Shown: positions 1 through 9,247, numbered from the stretch's first letter. The stretch is 64,000 nt of DNA from Cyclobacteriaceae bacterium (GCA_016787725.1 JAEUTZ010000017.1:62001-126000); one strand, 5' to 3'. Notes: generated from the sequence alone by a model not told the origin. Translations and numbers: made by a program.

Positions 1-1902
1 GCTTTTTCCACGCCTTTGCAGTTGGTTGCCCAGTCACCCATCACTCCGGTGCGCGACAAGGATGGCAAATTGTATGACAATGCCTTGAACCCGGCTATGA
101 GCTACTATCCCGCAACGGTGGAGTTGGAAAATTCATCGTTCGTAACAACGGTGTTTCGGAACATTGCCGCGTTAAATGCCGCGTATAAAATTACTCCGGA
201 GCTTAAGCTGGTGGGTGAGTATGGATTTGATTTGCTTACCCAAAATGATGATCGGTATCAAAACGAATTCACCGAAACCGGGTTAGGAATTGGCGGATAC
301 GGTCAGTCACGGTGGTCACAAGTCTTTAACCAAACAGGCCGTGTCAGCTTTGTGTTCGACAAGCAGTTGCAACAGCATGCCATCTCGTTTAATGTCGGTA
401 CTGAAACACAGCGCAAGTCGATCAGCATCACCGATGCACAGGCACAAGGATTTCCGTTACCCGAATTATCGAAATTGATTTCTGCCGGTGAACCCGTGGT
501 AACGACCTCGAATCTGAATGAGGAGACCTTCATTTCGTTTTTTGCCCGGGTCAACTATAAGTTACGGGACAAGTACCTGCTCTCCTTAAGCGGGCGGGGA
601 GATGGGTCCTCCAAATTTGGACCTGATTATAAGTATGGTTTCTTCCCGGCTGCTTCAGCCGGCTGGATTCTTTCTCAGGAAAACTTTCTGCAAGGATCTG
701 CGACCTTAAGCTTTTTGAAGTTCCGCGCCAGCTATGGGATTACGGGCAATGCGGGAATCCCCAATTACCGATACCTCGCTCAGTATACAGGAGTTGCTTA
801 TGGTGGCGAACCGGGCCTGGCACCAAGTCAGATTCCGAATCCGGAATTGCGTTGGGAAAAGACAGCCCAGTGGGATGTTGGGTTCGACTTTGGATTATTT
901 AAAGATCGGGTAACAGGCGAGATAGACTATTATAACAAGCAAACCTCGGACTTGTTGCTGAATACTCCGGTGCCCGGCACCAGCGGGCTTGCAACCCAAT
1001 TCAAAAACGTGGGTGATCTTGAAAATAAAGGCTTCGAGTTTGTGGTGAATTATTCGGTTATCAAGACCAATGATTTTTCGCTGACTATTGGGGGTAACTA
1101 TGCCGCGAACCAAAACAAGATTTTAAAGTTGGATGGCTCTCAAACGCAAATCGGACCGACTGGTTCGCGGTTTTTGAATGTGGTTAAAACCGGTGAACCG
1201 ATTGGGGCATTTTTCGGGCGAGAGTTTGCCGGGGCGGATCCTGCCAATGGCGATGCACTGTTTTATTTAAACCGTCAACCTACCACCGATGAACTGGATG
1301 ATGGTGTGGCATTCATTGTGCCGGACGAGGTGTATGGCGACCGGTATGTGACCAACAACTTCAATTCGGCCGAAGCCATCATTTTGGGTAACCCTACACC
1401 AAAGGCCATCTATGGCTTTAATGTAAATGCCAGTTACCGGGGATTTGAGTTGGCCGTTTTATTCCAGGGTGTGTATGGCAACGAAGTGTTTGATGGTGCC
1501 GGAAGTTTCTTGTCGGCCAACGGCCGCTATGAAGATAACTCCACCGTTGATCAATTGGCCCGCTGGCGTAATCCGGGCGATATTACCAGCATTCCGCAAG
1601 CGCGACTCTATCAGAACAACGGAGCACAATCTTCCAGCCGTTTCTTATACGATGGTTCTTACTTGCGGTTGAAGACGCTCACAGTCGCCTACAATTTTCC
1701 TTCCAGCCTGGTGAGCAGATGGTCCATCACTAATCTGCGCTTGTATGTTACCGGTCAGAACCTGTTGACTTTTACAGATTATAAAGGTTGGGACCCGGAA
1801 GTAAATACCGACTTCAATGCAGGTAATGTGAATCTGGGGAACGACTTCTATGCGGCCCCGCAACCGAAAAACCTGACGGTAGGAGTGAAGGTTGGATTTT
1901 GA
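1..1902 (+). CDS. SusC/RagA-type TonB-dependent outer-membrane receptor, 3' part
   Basis: The frame is open from the first base, so the signal peptide, carboxypeptidase-like domain and most of the plug lie upstream; about 633 C-terminal residues of beta-barrel remain. Visible family traits are GRGDGSSKFG, NPELRWEKT, a VGDLENKGFE segment and, near the end, LRLYVTGQNLLTFTDYKGWD, all typical of SusC/RagA proteins, which end shortly afterwards in an aromatic residue (here Phe). The family imports oligosaccharides or peptides across the outer membrane with TonB energy and a SusD lid. A susD gene follows after 21 bases, as expected for a pair. No carbohydrate enzyme adjoins the pair here, so the substrate cannot be named. 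The first ATG in frame (position 16) is internal and not a start. Confidence 0.95.
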   Translation, partial: AFSTPLQLVAQSPITPVRDKDGKLYDNALNPAMSYYPATVELENSSFVTTVFRNIAALNAAYKITPELKLVGEYGFDLLTQNDDRYQNEFTETGLGIGGYGQSRWSQVFNQTGRVSFVFDKQLQQHAISFNVGTETQRKSISITDAQAQGFPLPELSKLISAGEPVVTTSNLNEETFISFFARVNYKLRDKYLLSLSGRGDGSSKFGPDYKYGFFPAASAGWILSQENFLQGSATLSFLKFRASYGITGNAGIPNYRYLAQYTGVAYGGEPGLAPSQIPNPELRWEKTAQWDVGFDFGLFKDRVTGEIDYYNKQTSDLLLNTPVPGTSGLATQFKNVGDLENKGFEFVVNYSVIKTNDFSLTIGGNYAANQNKILKLDGSQTQIGPTGSRFLNVVKTGEPIGAFFGREFAGADPANGDALFYLNRQPTTDELDDGVAFIVPDEVYGDRYVTNNFNSAEAIILGNPTPKAIYGFNVNASYRGFELAVLFQGVYGNEVFDGAGSFLSANGRYEDNSTVDQLARWRNPGDITSIPQARLYQNNGAQSSSRFLYDGSYLRLKTLTVAYNFPSSLVSRWSITNLRLYVTGQNLLTFTDYKGWDPEVNTDFNAGNVNLGNDFYAAPQPKNLTVGVKVGF

Positions 1903-1923
1903 CACTACAAATAATTTGAAACT

Positions 1924-3279
1924 ATGAAAAAGGCATTTATCCTTCTTTTTTTACTGGCACTTCTGGTGGGCAATTTCGCGTGCGAAGATGCCCTGGAATT
2001 AAATGATCCGAATAACATCGGTAGCAACATCGCCCTCTCAACCGACAAGAATGTGAAGACAACATTGGTGGGTGCTTACAACGATCTTTCCAACGGAGCT
2101 TTCTATGGGGGCAACACGCTACGCAATAGCGAGTTGTTGGCCGCTAACTCCGAAGTTGTTTTCTCCGGTACCTTCAATGATGTGGCCGACATCTACCGAA
2201 AGACCATGATCACGGCCAATACCGATGTTACCAACTTGTGGCTAACGGCCTATAGTGCCATTAACATTGCCAATAATGTGTTAAGTGCGCTTACCGTAGT
2301 GAACGATGCCGACCGTAACCAGGTGGAAGGCGAAGCCCTGTTCATTCGCGGCCTTTCTTATTTTGAGTTGATCCTGTTTTATGGACAACCTTATTCTGCC
2401 GGCAATGCAACCACCAATGCCGGGGTACCCATTTTGTTGGAGGAAGACCGGAACAGTACGGCACCGGTTCCGCGGGCTACCGTGCAGGAAGTGTATGATC
2501 AGATCATCAGTGATTTGACTGCTGCAGCCGGCAAGCTTAGTCCAGGTCCGGTTCCCGGTAAGGCCACCCAGGAAGCAGCGGATGCAATCTTATCACGCGT
2601 GTATCTGCAAATGGGAAATTTTGCTGCTGCCCGCGATGCAGCCGACAGGGTGATCACTTCTGGCAATTATTCATTGCGCCCCACCGTGGCCAGTGTCTTT
2701 AACGGGGCCAGCACTTCAGAAGATATCTTTGACATTCCGGTGAGCACAGTAGATGGGGTGAATAACATGAATACGTTTTATGCATCCGCTGCCAATGGTG
2801 GCCGGGGTGATATTGAAATCCTGCCCGCTCACCTGGCATTGTATGAGCCATTAGACGAGCGGCTGAATCTCTTTTATATTGATGCCGGTACGGGCGATAC
2901 CCGCTCCGGTAAGTTTTCCAATCGATTTGCCAGTGTTAAAGTGGTGCGCCTGGCCGAGATGTACCTGACCCGCGCGGAATGTAACGTACGATTAGCTACC
3001 AATGTGGGAGATTCACCCCTGAATGACATAAACCTGATTCGCAATCGCTCAGGTTTAACGGACCTGGGCAGCGTGGATTTGGCAGCTGTACTTCTTGAGC
3101 GAAGATTGGAATTGGCGCATGAAGGTCTCCGTCTCCATGACATGAAACGCTTGCAACAAACCGTAGTGGAAGGCGCGCTGGCGTTTCCGTATACTGATGC
3201 GAAGCTCGTGTTCCCGATACCGCAGCGGGAGATTAATGTTAATGCTAGCCTGGTTCAAAATTCAGGATACGGGAATTAA
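1924..3279 (+). CDS. SusD/RagB family surface lipoprotein
   Basis: This 451-residue lipoprotein starts with a hydrophobic leader and a lipobox ending at Cys20 (GNFAC), so it should be lipid-anchored and surface exposed. The body has the RagB/SusD pattern: an early segment on an arrival of NVKTTLVGAYNDLSNG type, the helical TPR-like part (EGEALFIRGLSYFELILFYG), a central KATQEAADAILSRVYLQMGN helix, and the C-terminal RLAEMYLTRAEC and LERRLELAHEGLRLHDMKR motifs. It is somewhat shorter than many SusD proteins. It should cap the SusC barrel encoded just upstream and bind the ligand. A strong terminator follows it, so the pair forms the end of an operon. Confidence 0.95.
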   Translation: MKKAFILLFLLALLVGNFACEDALELNDPNNIGSNIALSTDKNVKTTLVGAYNDLSNGAFYGGNTLRNSELLAANSEVVFSGTFNDVADIYRKTMITANTDVTNLWLTAYSAINIANNVLSALTVVNDADRNQVEGEALFIRGLSYFELILFYGQPYSAGNATTNAGVPILLEEDRNSTAPVPRATVQEVYDQIISDLTAAAGKLSPGPVPGKATQEAADAILSRVYLQMGNFAAARDAADRVITSGNYSLRPTVASVFNGASTSEDIFDIPVSTVDGVNNMNTFYASAANGGRGDIEILPAHLALYEPLDERLNLFYIDAGTGDTRSGKFSNRFASVKVVRLAEMYLTRAECNVRLATNVGDSPLNDINLIRNRSGLTDLGSVDLAAVLLERRLELAHEGLRLHDMKRLQQTVVEGALAFPYTDAKLVFPIPQREINVNASLVQNSGYGN

Positions 3280-3301
3280 TTGATTTTGTAAGTTTTAGAA
3301 T

Positions 3302-3336
3302 AATGGATGATCCGGTTGGGGTCATCCATTTTTTTT
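3302..3336 (+). terminator. Rho-independent terminator after susD
   Basis: AATGGATGA pairs with TCATCCATT, with a short T bulge and CC/GG closing towards the loop, and a run of eight T residues follows directly. It lies 23 bases after the susD stop and separates the SusC/SusD pair from the AT-rich gene downstream. Confidence 0.85.
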
Positions 3337-3480
3337 GAGTACTGATGTTTTAATAACTATATATGAATAAATTAGAAGAAACTCCAGAATGGTATAAATG
3401 AGTTTGATTTCTTTTCATGAGATTTAGGATCGTTAGTCAACAATCAACAATAACAAATTGACTCGCAAACAATTACTATT

Positions 3481-4209
3481 ATGAAACAGGCTTTCATCTT
3501 TCTATTTATTTGTATGCAGCTGTTAAGCTGTCATAAAAGTGCTGAAAATAAATATGCATCACCGAAGGATACAACGATTGTATTTTTCAATATTAAAGTT
3601 CATGACAGAAATGCGTTAAGTAAATTTATAATGGAGATTAATGATCTTAATCCTAAAGTAATTGGATTGGATTTCTTTTTAGATTCATTAAAGGATTCAT
3701 CTGTCGATTCGATGTTGGCCTCTAATATTAGAGATTCGAAAAAAGTTATTCTAGCAGCTAGAATAAATTATGAGACTAATCTGATTGAAGGATCTCATCC
3801 TTTTTTCACTCAAAACACTAAGGGCGAAGGCTTGATTTCTTACTTAATAGATGAGAATAATAAAATTACTGATTATATACCATTGTACCAAGACTCAAAA
3901 AGACAGATGATCAGTTTTCCTAACGATCTGGCGTTCGCATTTAAAGTTACACCCAATAATAGGATAACAAATTTTACAATTAATAAACCACAAAGAATCG
4001 AAATAACGAAAGGTATCGAGTACTTCGAAATACTAGATAAGAATAGTATTAGCTCAGATAATGTTAAGGATAAAATTGTAATTTTTAGTGCTTTAGATTA
4101 CAACGAAGATTTTAAAGGTGAATTTACCGTTGAATTAAATGGCAACGAAGTTAAATTACCCTCAGCAATAATTACAGCAAATATTATTCATGAAATACTC
4201 AATGATTAA
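3481..4209 (+). CDS. CHASE2-like lipoprotein without an output domain
   Basis: This 242-residue protein has a lipoprotein signal ending at Cys17 (QLLSC). The rest resembles a CHASE2 extracellular sensor domain: an early beta-strand TTIVFFNI, a segment LNPKVIGLDFFLD, a pair-and-compare part SVDSMLASNIRDSKKVILAA, the GLISYLIDENNKITDYIPL piece that matches the usual 'DxDGxxRxxPL', then PNDLAFAF, and a closing DKIVIFSA...PSAIITANIIHEIL. CHASE2 normally sits in front of a kinase, cyclase or protease in one polypeptide; here it stands alone. The gene is clearly richer in A and T than its neighbours and is isolated by a terminator upstream and 184 non-coding bases downstream, suggesting transfer. 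The ligand is unknown. Assignment is by motif memory, not by a search. Confidence 0.6.
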   Translation: MKQAFIFLFICMQLLSCHKSAENKYASPKDTTIVFFNIKVHDRNALSKFIMEINDLNPKVIGLDFFLDSLKDSSVDSMLASNIRDSKKVILAARINYETNLIEGSHPFFTQNTKGEGLISYLIDENNKITDYIPLYQDSKRQMISFPNDLAFAFKVTPNNRITNFTINKPQRIEITKGIEYFEILDKNSISSDNVKDKIVIFSALDYNEDFKGEFTVELNGNEVKLPSAIITANIIHEILND

Positions 4210-4393
4210 TTGATTTGCTGCACAGAAGAGTCATCTCTTGCTACCTTCGTTCTTTTTTGGGAGCTAACCAACAACAGTAAACGAAAATAGTCCTAGGATT
4301 TTCATTTATCTGTAATCCCTTGATGTAATAAACACGTCTGATTTACCTGCAGATTTAACTTCCTTAAGCAGTCGATTATTTTAATTTTATAGG

Positions 4394-5842
4394 GTGAAAT
4401 TTCGGGTTTTAATCGCTTTGTTGGTTGCCGCTACCCTGGCTCATGGCCAGTCGCTGGATAGCCTTGTCGGCACATTACTTCCGAATACCTTGATAACCCA
4501 CCACGCAGACACCCTTACAACGCTGATCTCCAAAGCTGATTCCATTGCAATGGCTTTTCAGCAAAAAGCCGATAGCCTGAACGGAATTTTGGAAAAGCAA
4601 CTCAATTATATTGAAAACACACAACAACACCTGCAACAGAAACTTGATAGCCTGCAGCAAGTAAAGCTACCCACGGAGCCGATAACCCGTGTCCTGGACA
4701 GTTTGAAACACGTAAAGCAAAATACCCTAACAACTCTTCAAGGTGAGATTGAAAGTCTGAAAATCAAAGCAACAACATCCTTACAGGAAATCAACCTGCC
4801 GCCCCAGTTACAGGAACCCCTTCAAAAACTTCAGGCTTCCATTGCCGAGTATTCCTTGCCCGCATTCAACCTGGAAGGGAAGGATTTACCTGATCTGGAT
4901 TTGAAACAGCTCGGGTCATTGAAACTGCCCACGCTTACTGACCAGATTTCTTTAGATCCTAACCTGAAAAATTTTGCAACCAGTCTGAACAAAGTGCAGC
5001 GCTTTGCCGATCAGGCTGGAACCTATGCCAAGGATGTTCAAAACCTTGTACAGGGCAATCTGGATGAGGTGAAGTCGATCGATACGACTCTTGAAAACAA
5101 GTTGGCGGGCATGGAAGGTGTTGATCAACTGGCAGAAGGTAAAGCAATGCTGTCTGAATACAGCCAGATCGATTCTGCGTGGGTGAAGGACAAGGCAAAA
5201 GAGTTGGTACAGGAGCAAGTTGCAGCCCTCGCTCAAGATCACTTCGAAGGCAAGCAGGAAATATTGCAACAGGCTATGGACAAGATGAGCAAACTCAAAA
5301 CCAAATACTCCGAAGTGCAAAGCCTGGCGGAGTTGCCGAAGAGAGCTCCCAATCCATTGAAAGGAAAGTCACTCACGGAGCGCTTGTTGCCGGGCATCAG
5401 CTTTCAGATTCAAAAGTCGGATTACTTTTTACTGGACGTAAACCCTTATGTCATGTACCAGATCACGCCTCGCTTTTCGGCCGGAGCCGGATGGAACCAA
5501 CGGCTTCCCTTTGATGGCTGGAACATTACCCAACCCGAACAAATTTATGGTCCACGGGTTGCCTTTGAATTTAAATGGACAAAGGGTATTAATTTCCGAT
5601 TGCTGCCGGAGGTGATGAATACGACAATTCCATCAGTAATGGCGCACCGCAACGGAATAAATGATCCGGCCTATCGCGAGTGGGTACCCAGTGTCTTTGT
5701 CGGCATTAAAAAGGATTTCACGGTCTATAAGTCCCTGAAAGGCAACACCGAAGTGCTTTACAACCTCTACGACAAAGATGGCAAGAGCCCCTATGGGGAC
5801 CGGTTCAGTATTCGCTTTGGGTTTGCATATCGCAAAGAATAA
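4394..5842 (+). CDS. Secreted coiled-coil protein with C-terminal barrel-like region, function unknown
   Basis: The start is GTG at 4394; it gives a clean signal peptide (LIALLVAATLAHG, cleavage near residue 18). Residues about 45-320 are rich in Leu, Gln, Lys and Asp-Ser-Leu repeats and should form long coiled coils. The last 150 residues change character: alternating aromatic and polar residues (YFLLDVNPYVMYQITPRFS, GPRVAFEFKWTKGINFRLLP, FSIRFGFAYRKE) suggest a small outer-membrane beta-barrel or beta-sheet domain ending in an aromatic-rich strand. The gene stands alone, with 184 bases before and 68 after it. I do not recognise a named family. An envelope-spanning or scaffold role is only a guess. 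Confidence 0.8.
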   Translation: MKFRVLIALLVAATLAHGQSLDSLVGTLLPNTLITHHADTLTTLISKADSIAMAFQQKADSLNGILEKQLNYIENTQQHLQQKLDSLQQVKLPTEPITRVLDSLKHVKQNTLTTLQGEIESLKIKATTSLQEINLPPQLQEPLQKLQASIAEYSLPAFNLEGKDLPDLDLKQLGSLKLPTLTDQISLDPNLKNFATSLNKVQRFADQAGTYAKDVQNLVQGNLDEVKSIDTTLENKLAGMEGVDQLAEGKAMLSEYSQIDSAWVKDKAKELVQEQVAALAQDHFEGKQEILQQAMDKMSKLKTKYSEVQSLAELPKRAPNPLKGKSLTERLLPGISFQIQKSDYFLLDVNPYVMYQITPRFSAGAGWNQRLPFDGWNITQPEQIYGPRVAFEFKWTKGINFRLLPEVMNTTIPSVMAHRNGINDPAYREWVPSVFVGIKKDFTVYKSLKGNTEVLYNLYDKDGKSPYGDRFSIRFGFAYRKE

Positions 5843-5910
5843 AATCCTCTTATAAAATTGTACATCTTGCTTCAATCGAATCACTATTTTAGGGGTTCAA
5901 CTCAGTTACT

Positions 5911-7962
5911 ATGAAGAGACTTTTTCAATTCGTCTTGGCCAGCATCTTGCTGGTAATGACAGGCCATGCACAAACCCTCGAACAATTCATAAGCCATCCG
6001 ATCGAATCCGGATTCGCTTCCTCACCGGATGGCAAGAATCTTGCCTGGGTCATCAACGATCATGGAAAGCGGAACATTCTCGTAAAGACCGGGACAGACT
6101 TACCCCGTCTTCTCACCGACTACCAGCTGGATGACGGGCAGGAGATTTCACAACTTGTATTTTCACCTAATGGAACCAAGTTACTGTATGTGCGGGGCAG
6201 TGGCGCAAACCGCAACGGTCAGCATCCAAACCCGGCCAGCCTGGCCGAAGGTGCAGAGCAGGCCATATTCTATAAAGAGATTTCATCGAAAAGTCCACCT
6301 TCTAAAATTGTTAACGGATCAAACCCGGTCATCTTCAAAGATGGAATCCGGTTTCTGTTTACAAAAGGTGGCCAGATCTATGAATCGCCTATGGACATCA
6401 ATGCTTCGCCCAAGTTGTTGTTCTCGGCCCGGGGCAACAATGGTAACCCACGCTTTTCGCCCGATGGCAACGAAGTGTTGTTCACCAGCGACCGCGGAGA
6501 TCACAGTTTCATTGGCGTTTACAGTTTCATCCGCAAAGCCATTCGTTGGATTGCCCCTGATGTGACTAATGATGATCATGCGGTTTGGTCACCCGATGGA
6601 AAACAGATTGCCTTCATTCGGACTCCGGGTATAAGGGTGGGTGAATTAAGCAATCTGACCGGTGGCACCAAATTCTCAATTTGTATTGCGGATGCGGAAA
6701 CCGGAAAAGCAAAAGTGATTTGGAAATCACCGTCCGATGATGGGGGCTTTGCACAGTACTATCCCAATACTCCGTTGGCATGGACTGCTTCTGGTCGGAT
6801 CCTATTCTTTTCAGAACACAGTGGCTGGAATCACATCTACTCGATGACTGAATCGGGTAGCGATCTGAAAGACATTACCCCGGGGGATGGCGAAGTTGAA
6901 AGTTTCGTTGCGGATGCTACCGGCAAGTTTATCTACTTTGATGGCAACCGCACCGACATAAACCGAAGGCACATTTGGAAAGTAGATGTAACAGCCGGCA
7001 ACCCAACAGCTGTAACCAATGGCGAAGGCATTGAAATGTATCCGGCATTGGCAGGCAATGTTTTGTATGCGTTTCGATCTACGACCAATACCTCTAAAAC
7101 CTTGGTGCGCATTGATGAAGTCACGAAGTCAATGACACCTGTGTATGGACAAAAGCTAACAACATTTTCTTCAACGGCTTTTGTAAAACCAGAGCCGGTT
7201 CTATTAAAAGCTGCAGATGGCACCACCATTCATGGTCAACTCTTCATCAATCGTACATTAAATGGAAAGCGGGCCGGAGTTGTATTTATGCACGGGGGAC
7301 CGATTCGCCAGATGCTGCTCGGCTTTCATTACAGCGATTATTATATAAACTGTTATGCTTTCAATCAATACCTGGCCAGTCAGGGCTATGTGGTGTTGTC
7401 CGTAAACTTCCGGTCGGGTACCGGGTATGGTCGCGATTTCCGCAGGGCAAAGAACCAGGGTCCACGCGGTGCCAGTGAATACCAGGATGTGGTGGCTGCG
7501 GCAAAACATCTTCAATCGTTGCCTGAAGTAGATCCGGCAAAGATCGGTTTATGGGGCGGCTCGTACGGTGGCTACTTAACAGCCATGGGATTGTCGCGCA
7601 GCCCGGAAATCTTTAAAGCGGGGGTAGACGTACATGGAGTTCATGACTGGGCGTTTCGTGCCCGTGAGTTTTCGCCTGGTGGCGGCTGGGGCATAACCCA
7701 GAATGAAATGGAGGTAGCTTATAAAAGTTCGCCCATTTCTGACCTGAGTAAATGGGCAGCCCCGGTGCTGGTTGTGCATGGCGATGATGACCGCAACGTG
7801 TTGTTTCAGCAGAGTACCGATTTAGTAGAAAAACTGCGCGATAAGAATGTAGCGGTAGAAGTGCTCATACTTCCGGATGAAGTTCATGGGTTCCTTCGCT
7901 ATGAAAGTTGGAAACGGGTATTTGAAAGTGCAAAAGATTTCTTCGACCGGAAACTAAAATAA
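5911..7962 (+). CDS. S9 family prolyl-oligopeptidase-type serine peptidase
   Basis: A 683-residue exported peptidase with a signal peptide ending near GHAQ (residue 21). Residues about 30-410 form a beta-propeller built from WD40/PD40-like repeats (FSPDGNEVLFTSDRGD, VWSPDGKQIAFIRTPG). The C-terminal alpha/beta-hydrolase has the nucleophile Ser551 in GLWGGSYGGYLTAMG, the acid Asp627 in HGDDDRNV and His659 in DEVHGF, so the triad is complete. The family removes dipeptides or acyl-amino acids from short peptides; in Bacteroidota such enzymes act in the periplasm. The exact specificity (dipeptidyl versus acylaminoacyl) cannot be read from the sequence. The sirtuin gene downstream is 64 bases away and probably unrelated in function. 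Confidence 0.93.
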   Translation: MKRLFQFVLASILLVMTGHAQTLEQFISHPIESGFASSPDGKNLAWVINDHGKRNILVKTGTDLPRLLTDYQLDDGQEISQLVFSPNGTKLLYVRGSGANRNGQHPNPASLAEGAEQAIFYKEISSKSPPSKIVNGSNPVIFKDGIRFLFTKGGQIYESPMDINASPKLLFSARGNNGNPRFSPDGNEVLFTSDRGDHSFIGVYSFIRKAIRWIAPDVTNDDHAVWSPDGKQIAFIRTPGIRVGELSNLTGGTKFSICIADAETGKAKVIWKSPSDDGGFAQYYPNTPLAWTASGRILFFSEHSGWNHIYSMTESGSDLKDITPGDGEVESFVADATGKFIYFDGNRTDINRRHIWKVDVTAGNPTAVTNGEGIEMYPALAGNVLYAFRSTTNTSKTLVRIDEVTKSMTPVYGQKLTTFSSTAFVKPEPVLLKAADGTTIHGQLFINRTLNGKRAGVVFMHGGPIRQMLLGFHYSDYYINCYAFNQYLASQGYVVLSVNFRSGTGYGRDFRRAKNQGPRGASEYQDVVAAAKHLQSLPEVDPAKIGLWGGSYGGYLTAMGLSRSPEIFKAGVDVHGVHDWAFRAREFSPGGGWGITQNEMEVAYKSSPISDLSKWAAPVLVVHGDDDRNVLFQQSTDLVEKLRDKNVAVEVLILPDEVHGFLRYESWKRVFESAKDFFDRKLK

Positions 7963-8026
7963 TTCAACATTCAAGGTTCAAAAAAACAAAATCAATTTGA
8001 ATCTGGAGTTTTGAAGCTTGAGTGTG

Positions 8027-8710
8027 ATGAAAAAACTGATTGTATTAACGGGTGCGGGTATCAGTGCTGAGAGTGGTCTTGCTACCTTTCGGGATGCCGG
8101 TGGTTTGTGGGAAGGCTACCGGGTGGAAGATGTGGCTACACCGGAAGCGTGGCGCAAGGATCCGGCATTGGTTCTTGATTTTTACAATCAGCGCAGGCGC
8201 AAAGCCCGGGAGGCCCAACCCAATCGGGGCCATGTTATTCTGGCCGAATTGGAGCAATACTATGATGTGACCATCGTAACTCAAAATGTAGATAATCTGC
8301 ACGAGCGGGCCGGGTCAACGAACGTGATTCATTTGCATGGGAGTTTATTTGAGTCGCGGAGTACCTTGAATCCGAACTTGATTTATCCGGTCACCGGCAA
8401 TGAGTTAAACCTGGGCGAACGATGCGAGCGCGGCTCACAATTGCGGCCCAACATTGTTTGGTTTGGTGAGGCCGTACCGCTCATGGAAACGGCTGCATTC
8501 CTTGCTGCTCAAGCCGAGATCTTTCTGGTAGTGGGTACCTCCCTGGTGGTATACCCCGCTGCCGGGCTTATTGATTATGTACCCGATCATGTGCCCAAGT
8601 ATGTGGTCGATCCTAAACGGCCTGAACTCCTGCATGTACCCAACGTTGAGTTTATTACCGATAAAGCCAGCGTAGGGATGGAACAGATACGCAACAAATT
8701 AATATCCTGA
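8027..8710 (+). CDS. cobB: Sir2 family NAD-dependent protein deacylase lacking the usual zinc cysteines
   Basis: A 227-residue cytosolic sirtuin: LTGAGISAESGLATFRD binds NAD, QNVDNLHERAG and HLHGS supply the conserved Asn-Asp and the catalytic His, and NIVWFGE and VGTSLVVYPAAGL complete the Rossmann fold. Such enzymes remove acetyl or other acyl groups from lysines and release nicotinamide. Unusually, the zinc ribbon between HLHGS and FGE has one cysteine instead of four (ESRSTLNP... and GERCERG), so the module is probably metal-free. I chose ATG 8027; GTG 8024 and TTG 8018 are in-frame alternatives that only add one to three residues. The symbol is given by family resemblance. Confidence 0.9.
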   Translation: MKKLIVLTGAGISAESGLATFRDAGGLWEGYRVEDVATPEAWRKDPALVLDFYNQRRRKAREAQPNRGHVILAELEQYYDVTIVTQNVDNLHERAGSTNVIHLHGSLFESRSTLNPNLIYPVTGNELNLGERCERGSQLRPNIVWFGEAVPLMETAAFLAAQAEIFLVVGTSLVVYPAAGLIDYVPDHVPKYVVDPKRPELLHVPNVEFITDKASVGMEQIRNKLIS

Positions 8711-8762
8711 TGGAGGTTGAATACAAACAGCCGGCAGTAGAAAGGCAACTTGCTGGTGGGAG

Positions 8763-9200
8763 CTAATTCACTTCAAAATATAAGTGATAGTGTTTACTGC
8801 AACCCGGATTAAACGCGGAAGAGCAGGTTGGGCAAGTGTTGTTGCATTTCATGTATTCCGAAATGCTTAATTCGGAGCCACATACCCCACAAAGGATAGC
8901 GTTGGTATCAAATTCGGTCTTAGGCCATACTTCCGGAGTATGGTCCGTTGTTTCAGCATGACATGAAAAGCAGGGGAAGTACCGGTTGCAGCATTTGAAC
9001 TTGATAGCGATAATATCCAGATTTGAATGCCAGTGGGTGCACCGGGTTTGGTTGTCAATGGGTTTGCCGTATACAACAATGGAGTTGATAACAATGGAAT
9101 CTTTAGGAGCCTGCAGAACTTGGAATTGCTGTGCCTGAACTAGTATTAGGCTTGCAGGTATCAAACTGAACATCAATAAAAGAGTTACTTTTCGAGTCAT
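8763..9200 (-). CDS. CHY-type zinc-finger protein with a signal peptide
   Basis: Residues about 45-145 form a CHY zinc-finger domain with its metal ligands in order: RCTHWH, KFKCC, PCFSCH, LCGVCG, CNNTCPTC and NPGCSKHYHLYF. The role of bacterial CHY proteins is not established; yeast Hot13 with this domain works in the mitochondrial intermembrane space. Here the domain is preceded by a convincing export signal (TLLLMFSLIPASLILVQAQ), whereas bacterial family members I know begin close to the first zinc ligand. The ATG at 9200 is supported by a TAnnTTTG promoter box 13 bases upstream. The gene converges on the sirtuin gene and is separate from the exonuclease gene downstream of it in reading direction upstream. 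Family call firm; location inferred. Confidence 0.8.
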   Translation of the reverse strand: MTRKVTLLLMFSLIPASLILVQAQQFQVLQAPKDSIVINSIVVYGKPIDNQTRCTHWHSNLDIIAIKFKCCNRYFPCFSCHAETTDHTPEVWPKTEFDTNAILCGVCGSELSISEYMKCNNTCPTCSSAFNPGCSKHYHLYFEVN

Positions 9201-9212
9201 AAGCTAATCACG

Positions 9213-9220
9213 CAAATATA
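9213..9220 (-). promoter_or_regulatory. Promoter -7 box of the CHY zinc-finger gene
   Basis: Read on the minus strand this is TATATTTG, matching the Bacteroidota -7 consensus TAnnTTTG. It lies 12 bases from the ATG at 9200, which predicts a very short leader. No good -33 TTTG is visible at the right distance. Confidence 0.45.
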
Positions 9221-9247
9221 GGAAGTCATCCTTGATTGAACTGATCA

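Noticed and set aside
5179-5514. A 111-residue frame inside the coiled-coil protein gene
   Set aside because: It lies wholly within a better gene in another frame and has no family features.
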